64,000 bases of DNA from Sporosarcina limicola (GTDB lineage Bacteria; Bacillota; Bacilli; Bacillales_A; Planococcaceae), in the NCBI RefSeq assembly GCF_014873855.1, contig NZ_JADBEL010000003.1, positions 124,001 through 188,000 of the forward strand, read 5' to 3'. This document shows, piece by piece, positions 53,971 to 62,043 of the stretch (positions are counted from its first letter, which is position 1; each line of letters starts with the position of its first letter). Both the position numbers and the translations under genes were made by a program. The notes beneath the pieces are model-generated. The model saw only the letters and a program-made list of their open reading frames with translations, did not search any database and was not told the origin of the DNA.

Positions 53971-54290
53971 TATTCGTTATGCTTATCGCACTAGTCCTTA
54001 CACCAGTAGTAGCGATTTAAGCGAATAAATATATCCATAAAAACAGGGTGTCTACTTACTTAATTGAAGAAAAAGGCTTTGTAAAAGAGGATATTGAATC
54101 GATTGAGGGGAAGTGGGGGAAGCTGCCAGCGTTCTATGCAATTGTCACCTTTAAAAATGAACCCGATGTCGAGTATACCTATTTCGCACATGATAATGAT
54201 ATATTTCAATTCAGCTATAAAATCACTGACAAGGGAGGAGATGAAGGTATTGTAGAAGGAAATTTGAAGAATTATTATCCACATTTTTAA
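53971..54290 (+). pseudogene. DUF3139 family protein, truncated and with an in-frame stop
   Basis: A hydrophobic segment FVMLIALVLTPVVAI is followed by TAA (54018-54020) and, in the same frame, ANKYIHKNRVSTYLIEEKGF, EDIESIEGKWGK and FKNEPDVEYTYF, the DUF3139 domain. The N-terminus and start codon are missing. An open frame from GTG 54048 (80 aa) lacks the membrane anchor. Confidence 0.7.
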
Positions 54291-54321
54291 CATCGTTTAT
54301 GAATGCTTATCTGGAGGTTTC

Positions 54322-54519
54322 TTGAAATTCAATGGTAATCACTTTTTCAGTATGGGTGGTATACTCAATTCTGACAAAAACGCCAAATTCGCGGTTACCA
54401 TCTTTGCCATTTATCAAGATGCACCTTATATTATACAATACAGCGAAGCGAACAAAGTCATTGCAGCTGATTTTGATTCTAGGCAAGATATTTATATTTT
54501 TGACAAAAATTTTACATAG
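54322..54519 (+). CDS. Doubtful short ORF
   Basis: 65 aa from TTG 54322 behind GGAGG (KFNGNHFFSMGGILN, then FAVTIFAIYQDAPYIIQYSE). No family recognised; may be a remnant. The rest of 54291-54607 shows no other gene. Confidence 0.3.
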   Translation: MKFNGNHFFSMGGILNSDKNAKFAVTIFAIYQDAPYIIQYSEANKVIAADFDSRQDIYIFDKNFT

Positions 54520-54607
54520 ACTTATGTACATACGCATGAATCCATGTGTGGGCCATATTTTTATAGAATGAAGTGATCCTAAAATACATTTTTGTGAGGT
54601 AAAAGAC

Positions 54608-55345
54608 ATGGCTTTAGCAATTATTATTACAATATCGTTATTACTTGGAGCAGCGGTGCTATTGATTTGTGGGAAAGAGAATTTCAAGGGGATAATTACG
54701 CCGTTACTTATTTTATGGGCAGGCGATTTCTTACTTCTGTATGCAAAATTTGTAGTGGGTGACTCAACCTCAACGTTTTTTCTTTATTTTCCCGCGATGA
54801 TTCTGCTTGGAATTCCAGTAATTTGGTTGATCACTATTGTGGTGAAAAGTAATGGAGGAAAAGATAGTGAAAAAATAGTTCGTGCGATTGTATTTTCCCT
54901 AACGATGACAATTATCATTGTTTTTGCACCATCATTAAAGTCAGAGGGGAAATTCAAACTATATCAAAACGATTTTTATGCTGTTTCGGATGCGATTTTT
55001 CAGGCGTACGATGATGGTAAAGTGTCAGTTGGAGAGCATTATTCTTCATGGTCATCTAACACAAATGATTTAGAAACTCCGAATTCTGTTTTTTCTAGCA
55101 ATGAAATTGTGAAGAAAATGGAGAAATTAGAACAGTCTGCTGGCGTATATGGCTATAATTTGGTAGATAAAGATGTCATCTATTTCAGTTTCGGTGCTGT
55201 TTTCCAATCAATTAGCGGAATTGCGATATGTAGGAACGGTAAAGATCTTTTCACAGATGAAACACTGGAATCGCAACCCTATGATGGTGTTCCTACGTAT
55301 AAGTATATAGCGGATGGTATCTATCATTTTAGCGATGGATTATAA
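54608..55345 (+). CDS. Unknown membrane protein
   Basis: 245 aa. Four helices in the first 115 residues (MALAIIITISLLLGAAVLL; GIITPLLILWAGDFLLLYA; FFLYFPAMILLGIPVIWLI; VRAIVFSLTMTIIIVFAP), then a soluble domain of about 130 residues. The ribosome binding site is TGTGAGG. Family not recognised. Confidence 0.65.
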   Translation: MALAIIITISLLLGAAVLLICGKENFKGIITPLLILWAGDFLLLYAKFVVGDSTSTFFLYFPAMILLGIPVIWLITIVVKSNGGKDSEKIVRAIVFSLTMTIIIVFAPSLKSEGKFKLYQNDFYAVSDAIFQAYDDGKVSVGEHYSSWSSNTNDLETPNSVFSSNEIVKKMEKLEQSAGVYGYNLVDKDVIYFSFGAVFQSISGIAICRNGKDLFTDETLESQPYDGVPTYKYIADGIYHFSDGL

Positions 55346-55375
55346 GCAATTATATTTTACGAGGGAGGAAATGAA

Positions 55376-55993
55376 ATGAAAAAACTTTTTTCAATAGTTG
55401 CCCTATCGGTATGTATGTTAAGTGCTTGTGTGACTAACGATTCGCAATCAAATACGATTTCAACTGTTGAATTATCAGAAAGAGAAAATGCCTTCCTTAC
55501 AATTACCTCGGATAAGTCATTTGTTTTTGATTTCGATATTGATGACGAATACAAAGTGCTATCTGTGTGGGTCGAAAAATACGAATTTGGGAAATTAGTT
55601 GATGATAAAATAAGCTCTATCATAACACCAGTAGAGAAAAGTGGCTCTATTATTTTTGCCACTGCAAAAGCAGATCACAGTCGAAATCAACAAACATTCA
55701 ATATTGGAATAAGCAGTAATGATAGCACGCGTTCAATTAGTAGTTTTGATGACAATGCGGCTGGTGTAGATAAAATGTCAAGTGTATGGAGTGACTTTCA
55801 AGAAAAGAATATGCCAATTGAAGGGGAAGTAGTATTAGCGAGTATCTGTTATTCAAGTAATGAGAGTGGCATGAGTAGTCTGCGCAATGATTTTTATAAG
55901 GATGTTGATGGTCATATGAGTGAGTTGGAAGAGTATGACGTTGTTTATCTTTTGAAAGCAGAGTTTATTGGTGAAAATGGAGGGGATAGTTGA
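55376..55993 (+). CDS. Unknown lipoprotein
   Basis: 205 aa with lipobox LSAC near residue 18 and a mature acidic domain. The segment AAGVDKMSSVWSDFQE has a near copy in the remnant at 56277-56363. Strong GAGGGAGG ribosome binding site. The stop overlaps the ATG of the following DUF4190-type gene. Confidence 0.7.
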   Translation: MKKLFSIVALSVCMLSACVTNDSQSNTISTVELSERENAFLTITSDKSFVFDFDIDDEYKVLSVWVEKYEFGKLVDDKISSIITPVEKSGSIIFATAKADHSRNQQTFNIGISSNDSTRSISSFDDNAAGVDKMSSVWSDFQEKNMPIEGEVVLASICYSSNESGMSSLRNDFYKDVDGHMSELEEYDVVYLLKAEFIGENGGDS

Positions 55994-56286
55994 TGGATAA
56001 TGTAACAAGTCATGAGAATCTTGGTCATTCGGAAAAAAGTATAAAGGCAAACATCTCACTGATTCTCGGTATTCTTTCTTTAGTATTTCCGATTATATCA
56101 ATAATTGGAATTGTTCTTGGTGTTATCGGTCTTATTTATGGTGCATTAGGTTTTAGTGAAATAAAATGAACGAAGCAACAGGGACGACGTATTGTTATAG
56201 CAGGTGTGACTTGTAGTCTTATTGGGATAGCCCTTCCGATTATTTCAATCATTCTATATTTCAGCATAACTTTGACGTTGAATTAA
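55993..56286 (+). pseudogene. DUF4190-type two-helix membrane protein with an in-frame TGA
   Basis: ATG 55993 starts MDNVTSHENLGHSEKSIKAN, then the first glycine-rich helix (ISLILGILSLVFPIISIIG...GLIYGALGFSEI). Codon 59 is TGA (56167-56169); the same frame continues TKQQGRRIVIAGVTCSLIGI and the second helix to TAA 56286. Only the nonsense codon breaks an otherwise intact 97-codon gene. Confidence 0.7.
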
Positions 56287-56363
56287 GTGGCTTCTCTTTA
56301 AATCCGGCTGATTTAGAGAAAATGTCAAGTATGTGGAGCAGCTTTCAGGAAGAGAGCAAGTAG
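56277..56363 (+). pseudogene. C-terminal remnant of a paralogue of the 55376 lipoprotein
   Basis: Frame reads ELSGFSLNPADLEKMSSMWS, SFQEESK, stop. It aligns with ISSFDDNAAGVDKMSSVWSDFQE of the neighbouring lipoprotein, so a second copy was once present and only its tail remains. Confidence 0.6.
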
Positions 56364-56378
56364 AGAGGAGTGAAACCA

Positions 56379-56958
56379 ATGTTTTATTATAACGTTGATG
56401 AGGATCTTACACTAAAATTATTGACACAGCATAATGCTACTGAAATGTTTACTATTGTAGACAAAAATCGTGATTTTTTGAGAGAATGGCTTCCATGGAT
56501 TGATAGTAAAAAGACTGTTGAAGACTGTCAAAATTCAATTGATAGATGGGGAAATAAATACATAGCCAATACGGCAATAAATGCCGGAATCTTCTATAAA
56601 GGACAACTTGTAGGAATGGTAGCTTTTCCCGACATAGATTGGCAAGGAAAGAAGACAAGCTTTGGCTATTGGCTTTCGCCTTTCGCCTGAGTTCGAAGGA
56701 AAAGGTATTGTTATAAGATGTGCAAATGAACTTATAAAGTATGCCTTTGATAGATTAGATCTAAATCGCATTGAAATTAGTTGTGCAGAAGATAATTTTA
56801 GAAGTAGAGCCTTACCTGAAAAGCGGGGATTTATTAAGGAAGGCATTTTGCGTGATCATTACTATTTAAATGGGGATGTACATAATTTAGTTGTCTATAG
56901 CTTGTTAAAAAGTGACAGAGAAAAAGACAAGAGAATTAATCAGCGGTGCGATCTATAA
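56379..56958 (+). pseudogene. RimJ/RimL-type GNAT acetyltransferase broken by a 7-bp tandem duplication
   Basis: ATG 56379 (MFYYNVDEDLTLKLL...) runs to TSFGYWLSPFA and stops. The other frame continues PEFEGKGIVIRCANELIKYA, DRLDLNRIEISCA and RSRALPEKRGFIKEG to 56958. TTTCGCC occurs twice in tandem (56674-56680, 56681-56687); removing one copy restores GYWLSPEFEGKG, the acetyl-CoA loop. This is a recent, simple lesion. Confidence 0.88.
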
Positions 56959-56974
56959 CGAGGGGGGATTATGA

Positions 56975-57787
56975 ATGAGTATGGTTAGTAGTTGGAAAAC
57001 ATGTTCTATAGAAATAAAGGATTTTGTTATTCATCTGTTGCAGAAAACGAAAGAAATACTAAAAGATGATTTTATTGGTTTTTATTTACACGGTTCTTTG
57101 GCAATGGGCGGATTTAATTCTAAAAGTAGTGATATTGATGTTTTGATTATAACGAATAAAACAATGACTGTTGAAACCAAAAGAAAATTAGCAGAGTTAT
57201 TTTTAAACTTCTCCAATGAGCCATTTCCCGTGGAAATAAGTTTCGTGAATAAGGAACAATTAAAGAAGTGGGCGCATCCGTGCCCATTCGATTTTCATTA
57301 TAGTGAATTTTGGCGAGGGCGGTATCAAGATGATTTGTCAAAAGGGACATATCAATACTTAAACGGAAAGCTAAGCTATGATGCTGATCTAGCTGCACAT
57401 ATCACTATAGTCAATCATCGGGGAATTTGTTTAGAAGGACCTCCGATTGTTGAAGTGTTTCCTGCGGTTCCACGTTCGCATTACATATCATCTATAATGG
57501 GCGATTTCCAAGAGTGTTTAGAGAATATTGAACAAGATCCTATTTATTGTACATTAAACTTAATAAGAGTGTATTGGTACCTTAAAGAAGGTATTATTTC
57601 ATCGAAGCAAGAAGCGGGTAACTGGGGGCTATCATCTTTACCAAAAGAGTTTAACTTTACTATTCAAAAAGTGGTTAATAGTTACACAGGCGAGAAAGAA
57701 ATCTATGATTTGGAGAAAAGTGATCTTTTAGCACTAAGAAATTATATAAACAAAAATGTTCAAGAGCTCTTTAACTTATTGAACTGA
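56975..57787 (+). CDS. AadA/ANT(9)-like aminoglycoside nucleotidyltransferase family protein
   Basis: 270 aa. Nucleotidyltransferase signature LHGSLAMGGFNSKSSDIDVL (G-S...DxD), a DUF4111-like C-terminal domain (CTLNLIRVYWYLKEG; SKQEAGNWGL; LPKEFNFTIQKVV). The family includes streptomycin/spectinomycin adenylyltransferases. The Glu/Asp catalytic pattern is present, but drug specificity cannot be told. ATG 56975 behind AGGGGGG. Confidence 0.82.
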   Translation: MSMVSSWKTCSIEIKDFVIHLLQKTKEILKDDFIGFYLHGSLAMGGFNSKSSDIDVLIITNKTMTVETKRKLAELFLNFSNEPFPVEISFVNKEQLKKWAHPCPFDFHYSEFWRGRYQDDLSKGTYQYLNGKLSYDADLAAHITIVNHRGICLEGPPIVEVFPAVPRSHYISSIMGDFQECLENIEQDPIYCTLNLIRVYWYLKEGIISSKQEAGNWGLSSLPKEFNFTIQKVVNSYTGEKEIYDLEKSDLLALRNYINKNVQELFNLLN

Positions 57788-57804
57788 CTAAGGTAGGGGA
57801 AATT

Positions 57805-58311
57805 ATGAGTATTGATAAAGATAGATTTTTTTTAGAAATGGCATTGGAAGAGGCAGAGCGAGCATTAAAGGAAGATACATACCCAGTAGGGGCAGTAATT
57901 GTTGATGAAAACTTTAACTTAATTTCAAAAGGACGAAATAGGGTCCATCCAGCAAAAGATGCAACCGCACACGCGGAGATTGATGCTATAAGAAATGCGG
58001 GTCAAGCAATATTTAATGCGAAAATTAAACGAGAAAAGTTCACAATATACAGTTCATTAGAGCCATGTCCAATGTGAACAGGTGGAATTTTATTTGCAAA
58101 TATCAAAAGAGTTGTTTGGCTTCTAAATGACGACTTAGGATTTGGAGGTTACAAAAAAATAAAAGATTCCAAGGTCTTCGATGCAAGATTTAATGTAATA
58201 GAAATGATTGAACAACCATATGAAGATTTAAAGAATAGACAACAAGAACTTATGAGCAAATGGGCCATTAATCCGAATAACGTAATAAATTTACGTAATG
58301 CTGTTAAATAG
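57805..58311 (+). pseudogene. Nucleoside deaminase (CMP/dCMP deaminase fold) with TGA at a zinc-ligand Cys
   Basis: 168 codons. ATG 57805, PVGAVIVDEN, zinc site HAEIDAI (His, Glu), then SSLEPCPM followed by TGA (58075-58077) exactly where the second Cys of PCxxC stands; the frame goes on TGGILFANIKRVVWLLNDDL to TAG 58311. One base change from TGT/TGC would explain it. The truncated 90-aa product lacks the metal site. Confidence 0.85.
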
Positions 58312-58488
58312 AAATTTTTTCTTCAACTCCCATGAGTACTACTCTTAAGGAAGCGATGCTGATTTTGCTAGGAGCTTTTTAAATGTCATGAACCATATGA
58401 CGGTATCGGGAATTCAGGTCATATAATTTCAAGATGAGTAATGCCATTTTATCCTGTGAGTATTTTGGAATTGAGAGGAGTAAAAAGT

Positions 58489-58995
58489 ATGAGAAATCAA
58501 GCTGAACGGCTATGGCAACGTATTATTGAAAGAGGTTCAAATATAGAAGAAAACTTTAAAGAATCATTAAATCTTCAGCCGGGTGCAAGTGATGAAGAAT
58601 TTCAACTTATTGAAAATACATTGGGCGTTTCACTTCCAGAAGAAATGAAGAGCCTCTATAGGGCGCATAACGGACAAGATTGGCAATATGGGGGGAATCC
58701 ATTTGTCAGGAACTTGACTCTATCTCCTACTTTTGAAATTATAGAAAACTGGAAATTTATACAGGAGGAATTTGATCCAGAGGATTTAGAGTTTGATATC
58801 GGAGAAGAGATTAAACCGGTACTCTGGCATTCCAAGTGGATTCCAATTGTAGAAAATGGCGGAGGAGATTACCTTTGCATTGATACAGAACCATCTGAAT
58901 CAGGCGTGGTAGGACAAGTTATATATTTTTGGCATGATTGGGGAAAACGTTCTGTTGAGGCGAAAAGCCTTTTTGAATTCATAGAGTTTGTATGA
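58489..58995 (+). CDS. SMI1/KNR4 family protein
   Basis: 168 aa. Typical SUKH fold pattern: GASDEEFQLIENTLGVSLPE, LYRAHNGQDW, WIPIVENGGGDYLCIDTEP, VIYFWHDWG. SUKH proteins are common immunity proteins of toxin systems or orphans; no toxin is adjacent here. ATG 58489 behind GAGAGGAG; the in-frame ATG at 58441 lacks a site. Confidence 0.85.
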   Translation: MRNQAERLWQRIIERGSNIEENFKESLNLQPGASDEEFQLIENTLGVSLPEEMKSLYRAHNGQDWQYGGNPFVRNLTLSPTFEIIENWKFIQEEFDPEDLEFDIGEEIKPVLWHSKWIPIVENGGGDYLCIDTEPSESGVVGQVIYFWHDWGKRSVEAKSLFEFIEFV

Positions 58996-59156
58996 ACGAG
59001 GAACTAGAGAGTTAATCGTTGGGATTAGGGATCGAAATATTCCATATATGATTTAAGGCTATTACCCGTATTGTTTGCATTGCAACCTGGTTATCGGAGT
59101 CAGGTTGACGGGCAGAACAATTAAGTAACATTCAAAGTAAAGGGGAGATACTGCAT

Positions 59157-59903
59157 ATGAATGAACAAAGTATCACTAATAAGAATGCTTGGGAATATCG
59201 TGCGTTCGAATTTTGGAACAAAAGAGACGGATCTCCAATGGAAAAGGCAAAGAAGATACTGGAAAATCCTCAAGCAAGTTTAAAAAAACACCAACAATAT
59301 TTTACCGAAATTAAAGGAATGAAGATTGCTAATCTTTGCGGTTCAAATGGGAGAAAAGCTGTTCCACTCTCATTATTAGGTGCGGATGTAACAATATTTG
59401 ATATATCAGAAGAAAATAAAAGATATGCCTTAGAATTAGCTGATTGTGCAAATACATCTATTGAATATATTGTCGGAGATATTTATGATATTAATTTAAC
59501 GAAATATACGGGGTACTTTGACATCCTTTATCTCGAAGGTGGAATATTACACTATTTTAATGACATTGATAAATTGATGGCTATTCTTTTTTTAATTCTA
59601 AAAAGTGATGGAAGAATGGTTTTAAGTGATTTTCATCCTTTAAGACGATGTATAGGTTCAAATTGTGAATTCATTCCTAAATACTTTGATAAAGAATTAC
59701 ATCGTGGAGATTTAGCTTATAAAAATTATTTTGAAGAGCAAGAACAAATAGACTTTCCAGATGTATCGATTAGGTTTTATACACTGAGTGAAATAATAAA
59801 TTCAGTGATAACATCTGGTTTTACATTATCCGAATTTGTCGAACATCGTGGGTGGAATAATGAAAATATCCCTTGGGAATTTACGATTTTAGCTTTAAAA
59901 TGA
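59157..59903 (+). CDS. Class I SAM-dependent methyltransferase
   Basis: 248 aa. SAM-binding region KIANLCGSNGRKAVPLSLLG, ADVTIFDISEEN, YIVGDIYD and the FDILYLEGGILHYF motif. Substrate unknown. AAAGGGGAG precedes the ATG. Preceded by about 160 bp (58996-59156) with no gene seen. Confidence 0.85.
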   Translation: MNEQSITNKNAWEYRAFEFWNKRDGSPMEKAKKILENPQASLKKHQQYFTEIKGMKIANLCGSNGRKAVPLSLLGADVTIFDISEENKRYALELADCANTSIEYIVGDIYDINLTKYTGYFDILYLEGGILHYFNDIDKLMAILFLILKSDGRMVLSDFHPLRRCIGSNCEFIPKYFDKELHRGDLAYKNYFEEQEQIDFPDVSIRFYTLSEIINSVITSGFTLSEFVEHRGWNNENIPWEFTILALK

Positions 59904-59993
59904 AATACCAAACTTCGCAAAAATGGCAATACTAAAAAGGGTCCAGTGTCAAGTTATGCGTTCATATTATATGTTGGATATGGGGAGATTTAA

Positions 59994-61322
59994 ATGAGTA
60001 AAGTAGGAGTTTACAAGGTCGATATTACGCCACCATTGGGTATTGATTTTATTGGATACCATAGACCAACTGGGATTAGTAATATTGATGAACGTATTTA
60101 TGCAACAGCATTTGTTTTTGAAAGCAAAGAAACAAAGCCCGTGATTATTAGTATTGATAATATTGGTATGTTAATAAAAGATACTATCATTATTCGTGAA
60201 CAAATAGGTAAGGAATTGAAAATTCCATTAGAAAATATAATGGTTGTTTATACGCATACACATTCTGGTCCTGCAACGGCAAGTAATAAGCAAGTGGTTC
60301 AATCTTATAAAACGATTCTAATTACAAATGCCGTAAAAGCAGCTGTTCGTGCAAATGAGAACATGCAACCATCTGAGGTTGGATGGAATGTAACAATGGG
60401 TGAAATAGGTGTAAACCGAAGAGAAATCCTATCAGGCGGAAAAGTTGGAGTGGGGATAAATATAAATGGGGTTGTTGATAACAGAATAGGACTATTAGCA
60501 ATAAAACACCCAGCAACAGGAAGATTTCAAGGTCTACTTGTATTTTGTACCGCTCATCCAAATGTATTAAAGGGGGATAGTGATATTTTATCGGCAGACT
60601 ATCCAGGGCGAACAAGGGATATTCTCCAAGATACTCTTTACTGTCCTGTAATAATTATTCAAGGTGCGGCTGGAAACGTTAATGCTAATTATCGTGGTTC
60701 AAAGGAAGCTCTAGAAAAAATGGCTTACACTTTAAGTGGTAGTGTTCTTACGATGATTCCAAGTATTAATTATAAGTCTATTTCTAAGCTTAGAACTGTT
60801 TCAACTAAATTGTCAATGAAACTCAAAGATATTCCTGAACCCGATGTTTTAAAAAGGATGGCTTCCTCAGTTGCAGAACAATGGGGTGTAAATACTGATA
60901 AATGGCTAACTGTTCTTTTGGATTTGCATAGACAAAATATTAGGCAACTTTCTATTGATTTAGAAATTCAATTACTTCAAATTAATGAGGGCTCATTTTC
61001 AGGAATACCTATGGAGCCCTTTTCCGAAACAGCTCTTGAAATTAAAAACAAACTAAAGAATGAACTTGCCTTTTTTGGAGGTTATACCAATGGTTATCTT
61101 GGCTATTTACCTACAAAAGAAGCATACCGATATGGTGGTTATGAGGTGGAATTGAATCCAATGGTTTATGGACCAACTACAGACTTGTGGATGCCACCAG
61201 TTGAAACAAGCGAAATGATTGCTGTGCATAATGCAGGATATCAAATCGGCAATAGGTCTGTTAATGGTGGTCCTAAAATAAGAAAACACTTTACAAATCT
61301 TTTTAACCAAATGAATAATTAA
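59994..61322 (+). CDS. Neutral/alkaline ceramidase N-terminal domain protein
   Basis: 442 aa. Start YKVDITPPLGIDFIGYHRP, the zinc motif THTHSGP (HxH), NVLKGDSDILSADYPG and IIQGAAGNVNANYRGS match the neutral ceramidase N-terminal family, whose characterised members hydrolyse ceramides. No signal peptide is seen, so it is probably cytoplasmic and may act on another amide. GGGGAG ribosome binding site. Confidence 0.82.
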   Translation: MSKVGVYKVDITPPLGIDFIGYHRPTGISNIDERIYATAFVFESKETKPVIISIDNIGMLIKDTIIIREQIGKELKIPLENIMVVYTHTHSGPATASNKQVVQSYKTILITNAVKAAVRANENMQPSEVGWNVTMGEIGVNRREILSGGKVGVGININGVVDNRIGLLAIKHPATGRFQGLLVFCTAHPNVLKGDSDILSADYPGRTRDILQDTLYCPVIIIQGAAGNVNANYRGSKEALEKMAYTLSGSVLTMIPSINYKSISKLRTVSTKLSMKLKDIPEPDVLKRMASSVAEQWGVNTDKWLTVLLDLHRQNIRQLSIDLEIQLLQINEGSFSGIPMEPFSETALEIKNKLKNELAFFGGYTNGYLGYLPTKEAYRYGGYEVELNPMVYGPTTDLWMPPVETSEMIAVHNAGYQIGNRSVNGGPKIRKHFTNLFNQMNN

Positions 61323-61371
61323 TGTTTTTGTCATTAGGTCTTTAGGTATTTTGTTCTGAGGAGGTTTTAAT

Positions 61372-61776
61372 TTGGTTAAGAATCTACAATATAAAAGAAT
61401 ACTGTTAGCTTGTTCACTGGTTTTAGTATCATTTATAGTCCTAAACGGAATTGCCCCTCAAGAAAGTATATCTTTTGATTTAGCAGAACTTCCTGATAAC
61501 TATATGGTTATAGAAGGTTATGTAGTTTCTAAACGAATTAATTCTATTTGGCTGGCAGAAGAGTCAATTAGTTTTATAGGAATAGTTTCTAATTCTGTGA
61601 AAGGCTATAGTGCTAATGACATTAATATCTCTAAAAATAAGGATTTCGAGAAAATAATTAATTTTAGACAACTTAAGTTAAACCAAAAGGTACGTGTTTA
61701 TTGTGATTATGTTAGAGAATCAAATCCACCTAAAACCGAAGCTTTCTATATAGAGATAATCGAGAATAACGATTAA
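61372..61776 (+). CDS. DUF3221-like secreted or membrane-anchored protein
   Basis: 134 aa. N-terminal helix (ILLACSLVLVSFIVLNGIA), then a small beta domain (MVIEGYVVSKRINSIWLAE; LKLNQKVRVYCDYVRESNPP; AFYIEIIE). This layout resembles DUF3221 (YobA-like). TTG start behind GAGGAGG. Own terminator. Confidence 0.6.
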   Translation: MVKNLQYKRILLACSLVLVSFIVLNGIAPQESISFDLAELPDNYMVIEGYVVSKRINSIWLAEESISFIGIVSNSVKGYSANDINISKNKDFEKIINFRQLKLNQKVRVYCDYVRESNPPKTEAFYIEIIENND

Positions 61777-61801
61777 CTTTAGTATCTTGATGCACTAGCT
61801 G

Positions 61802-61844
61802 AAAAGCGTATATGAGAACTATAAAAACTCTCATATACGCTTTA
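61802..61844 (+). terminator. Terminator-like perfect hairpin
   Basis: AAAGCGTATATGAGA / TCTCATATACGCTTT, 15-bp perfect stem with an 11-nt loop. Confidence 0.85.
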
Positions 61845-61855
61845 GTTATGGATTA

Positions 61856-61954
61856 ATGCCCATCCTGTTTAATGCCTTTTTAATTGGTGTTGTGTTAAGC
61901 GTTTATCGGCGTAAAGATCTGACACACAGTCGTAGAACTCACCTTTCTGGCTAA
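61856..61954 (+). pseudogene. Membrane-protein C-terminal remnant
   Basis: ATG 61856 reads MPILFNAFLIGVVLSVYRRK then DLTHSRRTHLSG and stop. A hydrophobic helix followed by a basic tail, without ribosome binding site, in a frame open back into the hairpin. Likely the tail of a lost gene; family unknown. Confidence 0.35.
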
Positions 61955-61978
61955 TAGGTGGGTGTCTACAATTTATAT

Positions 61979-62015
61979 AAAACCCCGAATCAGGTATCCA
62001 TGATTCGGGGTTTTG
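61979..62015. terminator. Bidirectional terminator downstream of proC
   Basis: AAAACCCCGAATCA / TGATTCGGGGTTTT stem with a 9-nt loop; T runs on both strands. Confidence 0.92.
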
Positions 62016-62043
62016 GTTTTCCTTTACTACAAGTCAACCAAGC

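Noticed and set aside
54307-54687. 126-codon minus-strand frame
   Set aside because: Overlaps the start of the 54608 membrane protein gene antisense and has no recognisable domain or good start.
58075-58120. Selenocysteine insertion at TGA
   Set aside because: No clear SECIS-like hairpin directly downstream, and several adjacent genes carry ordinary nonsense or frameshift lesions.
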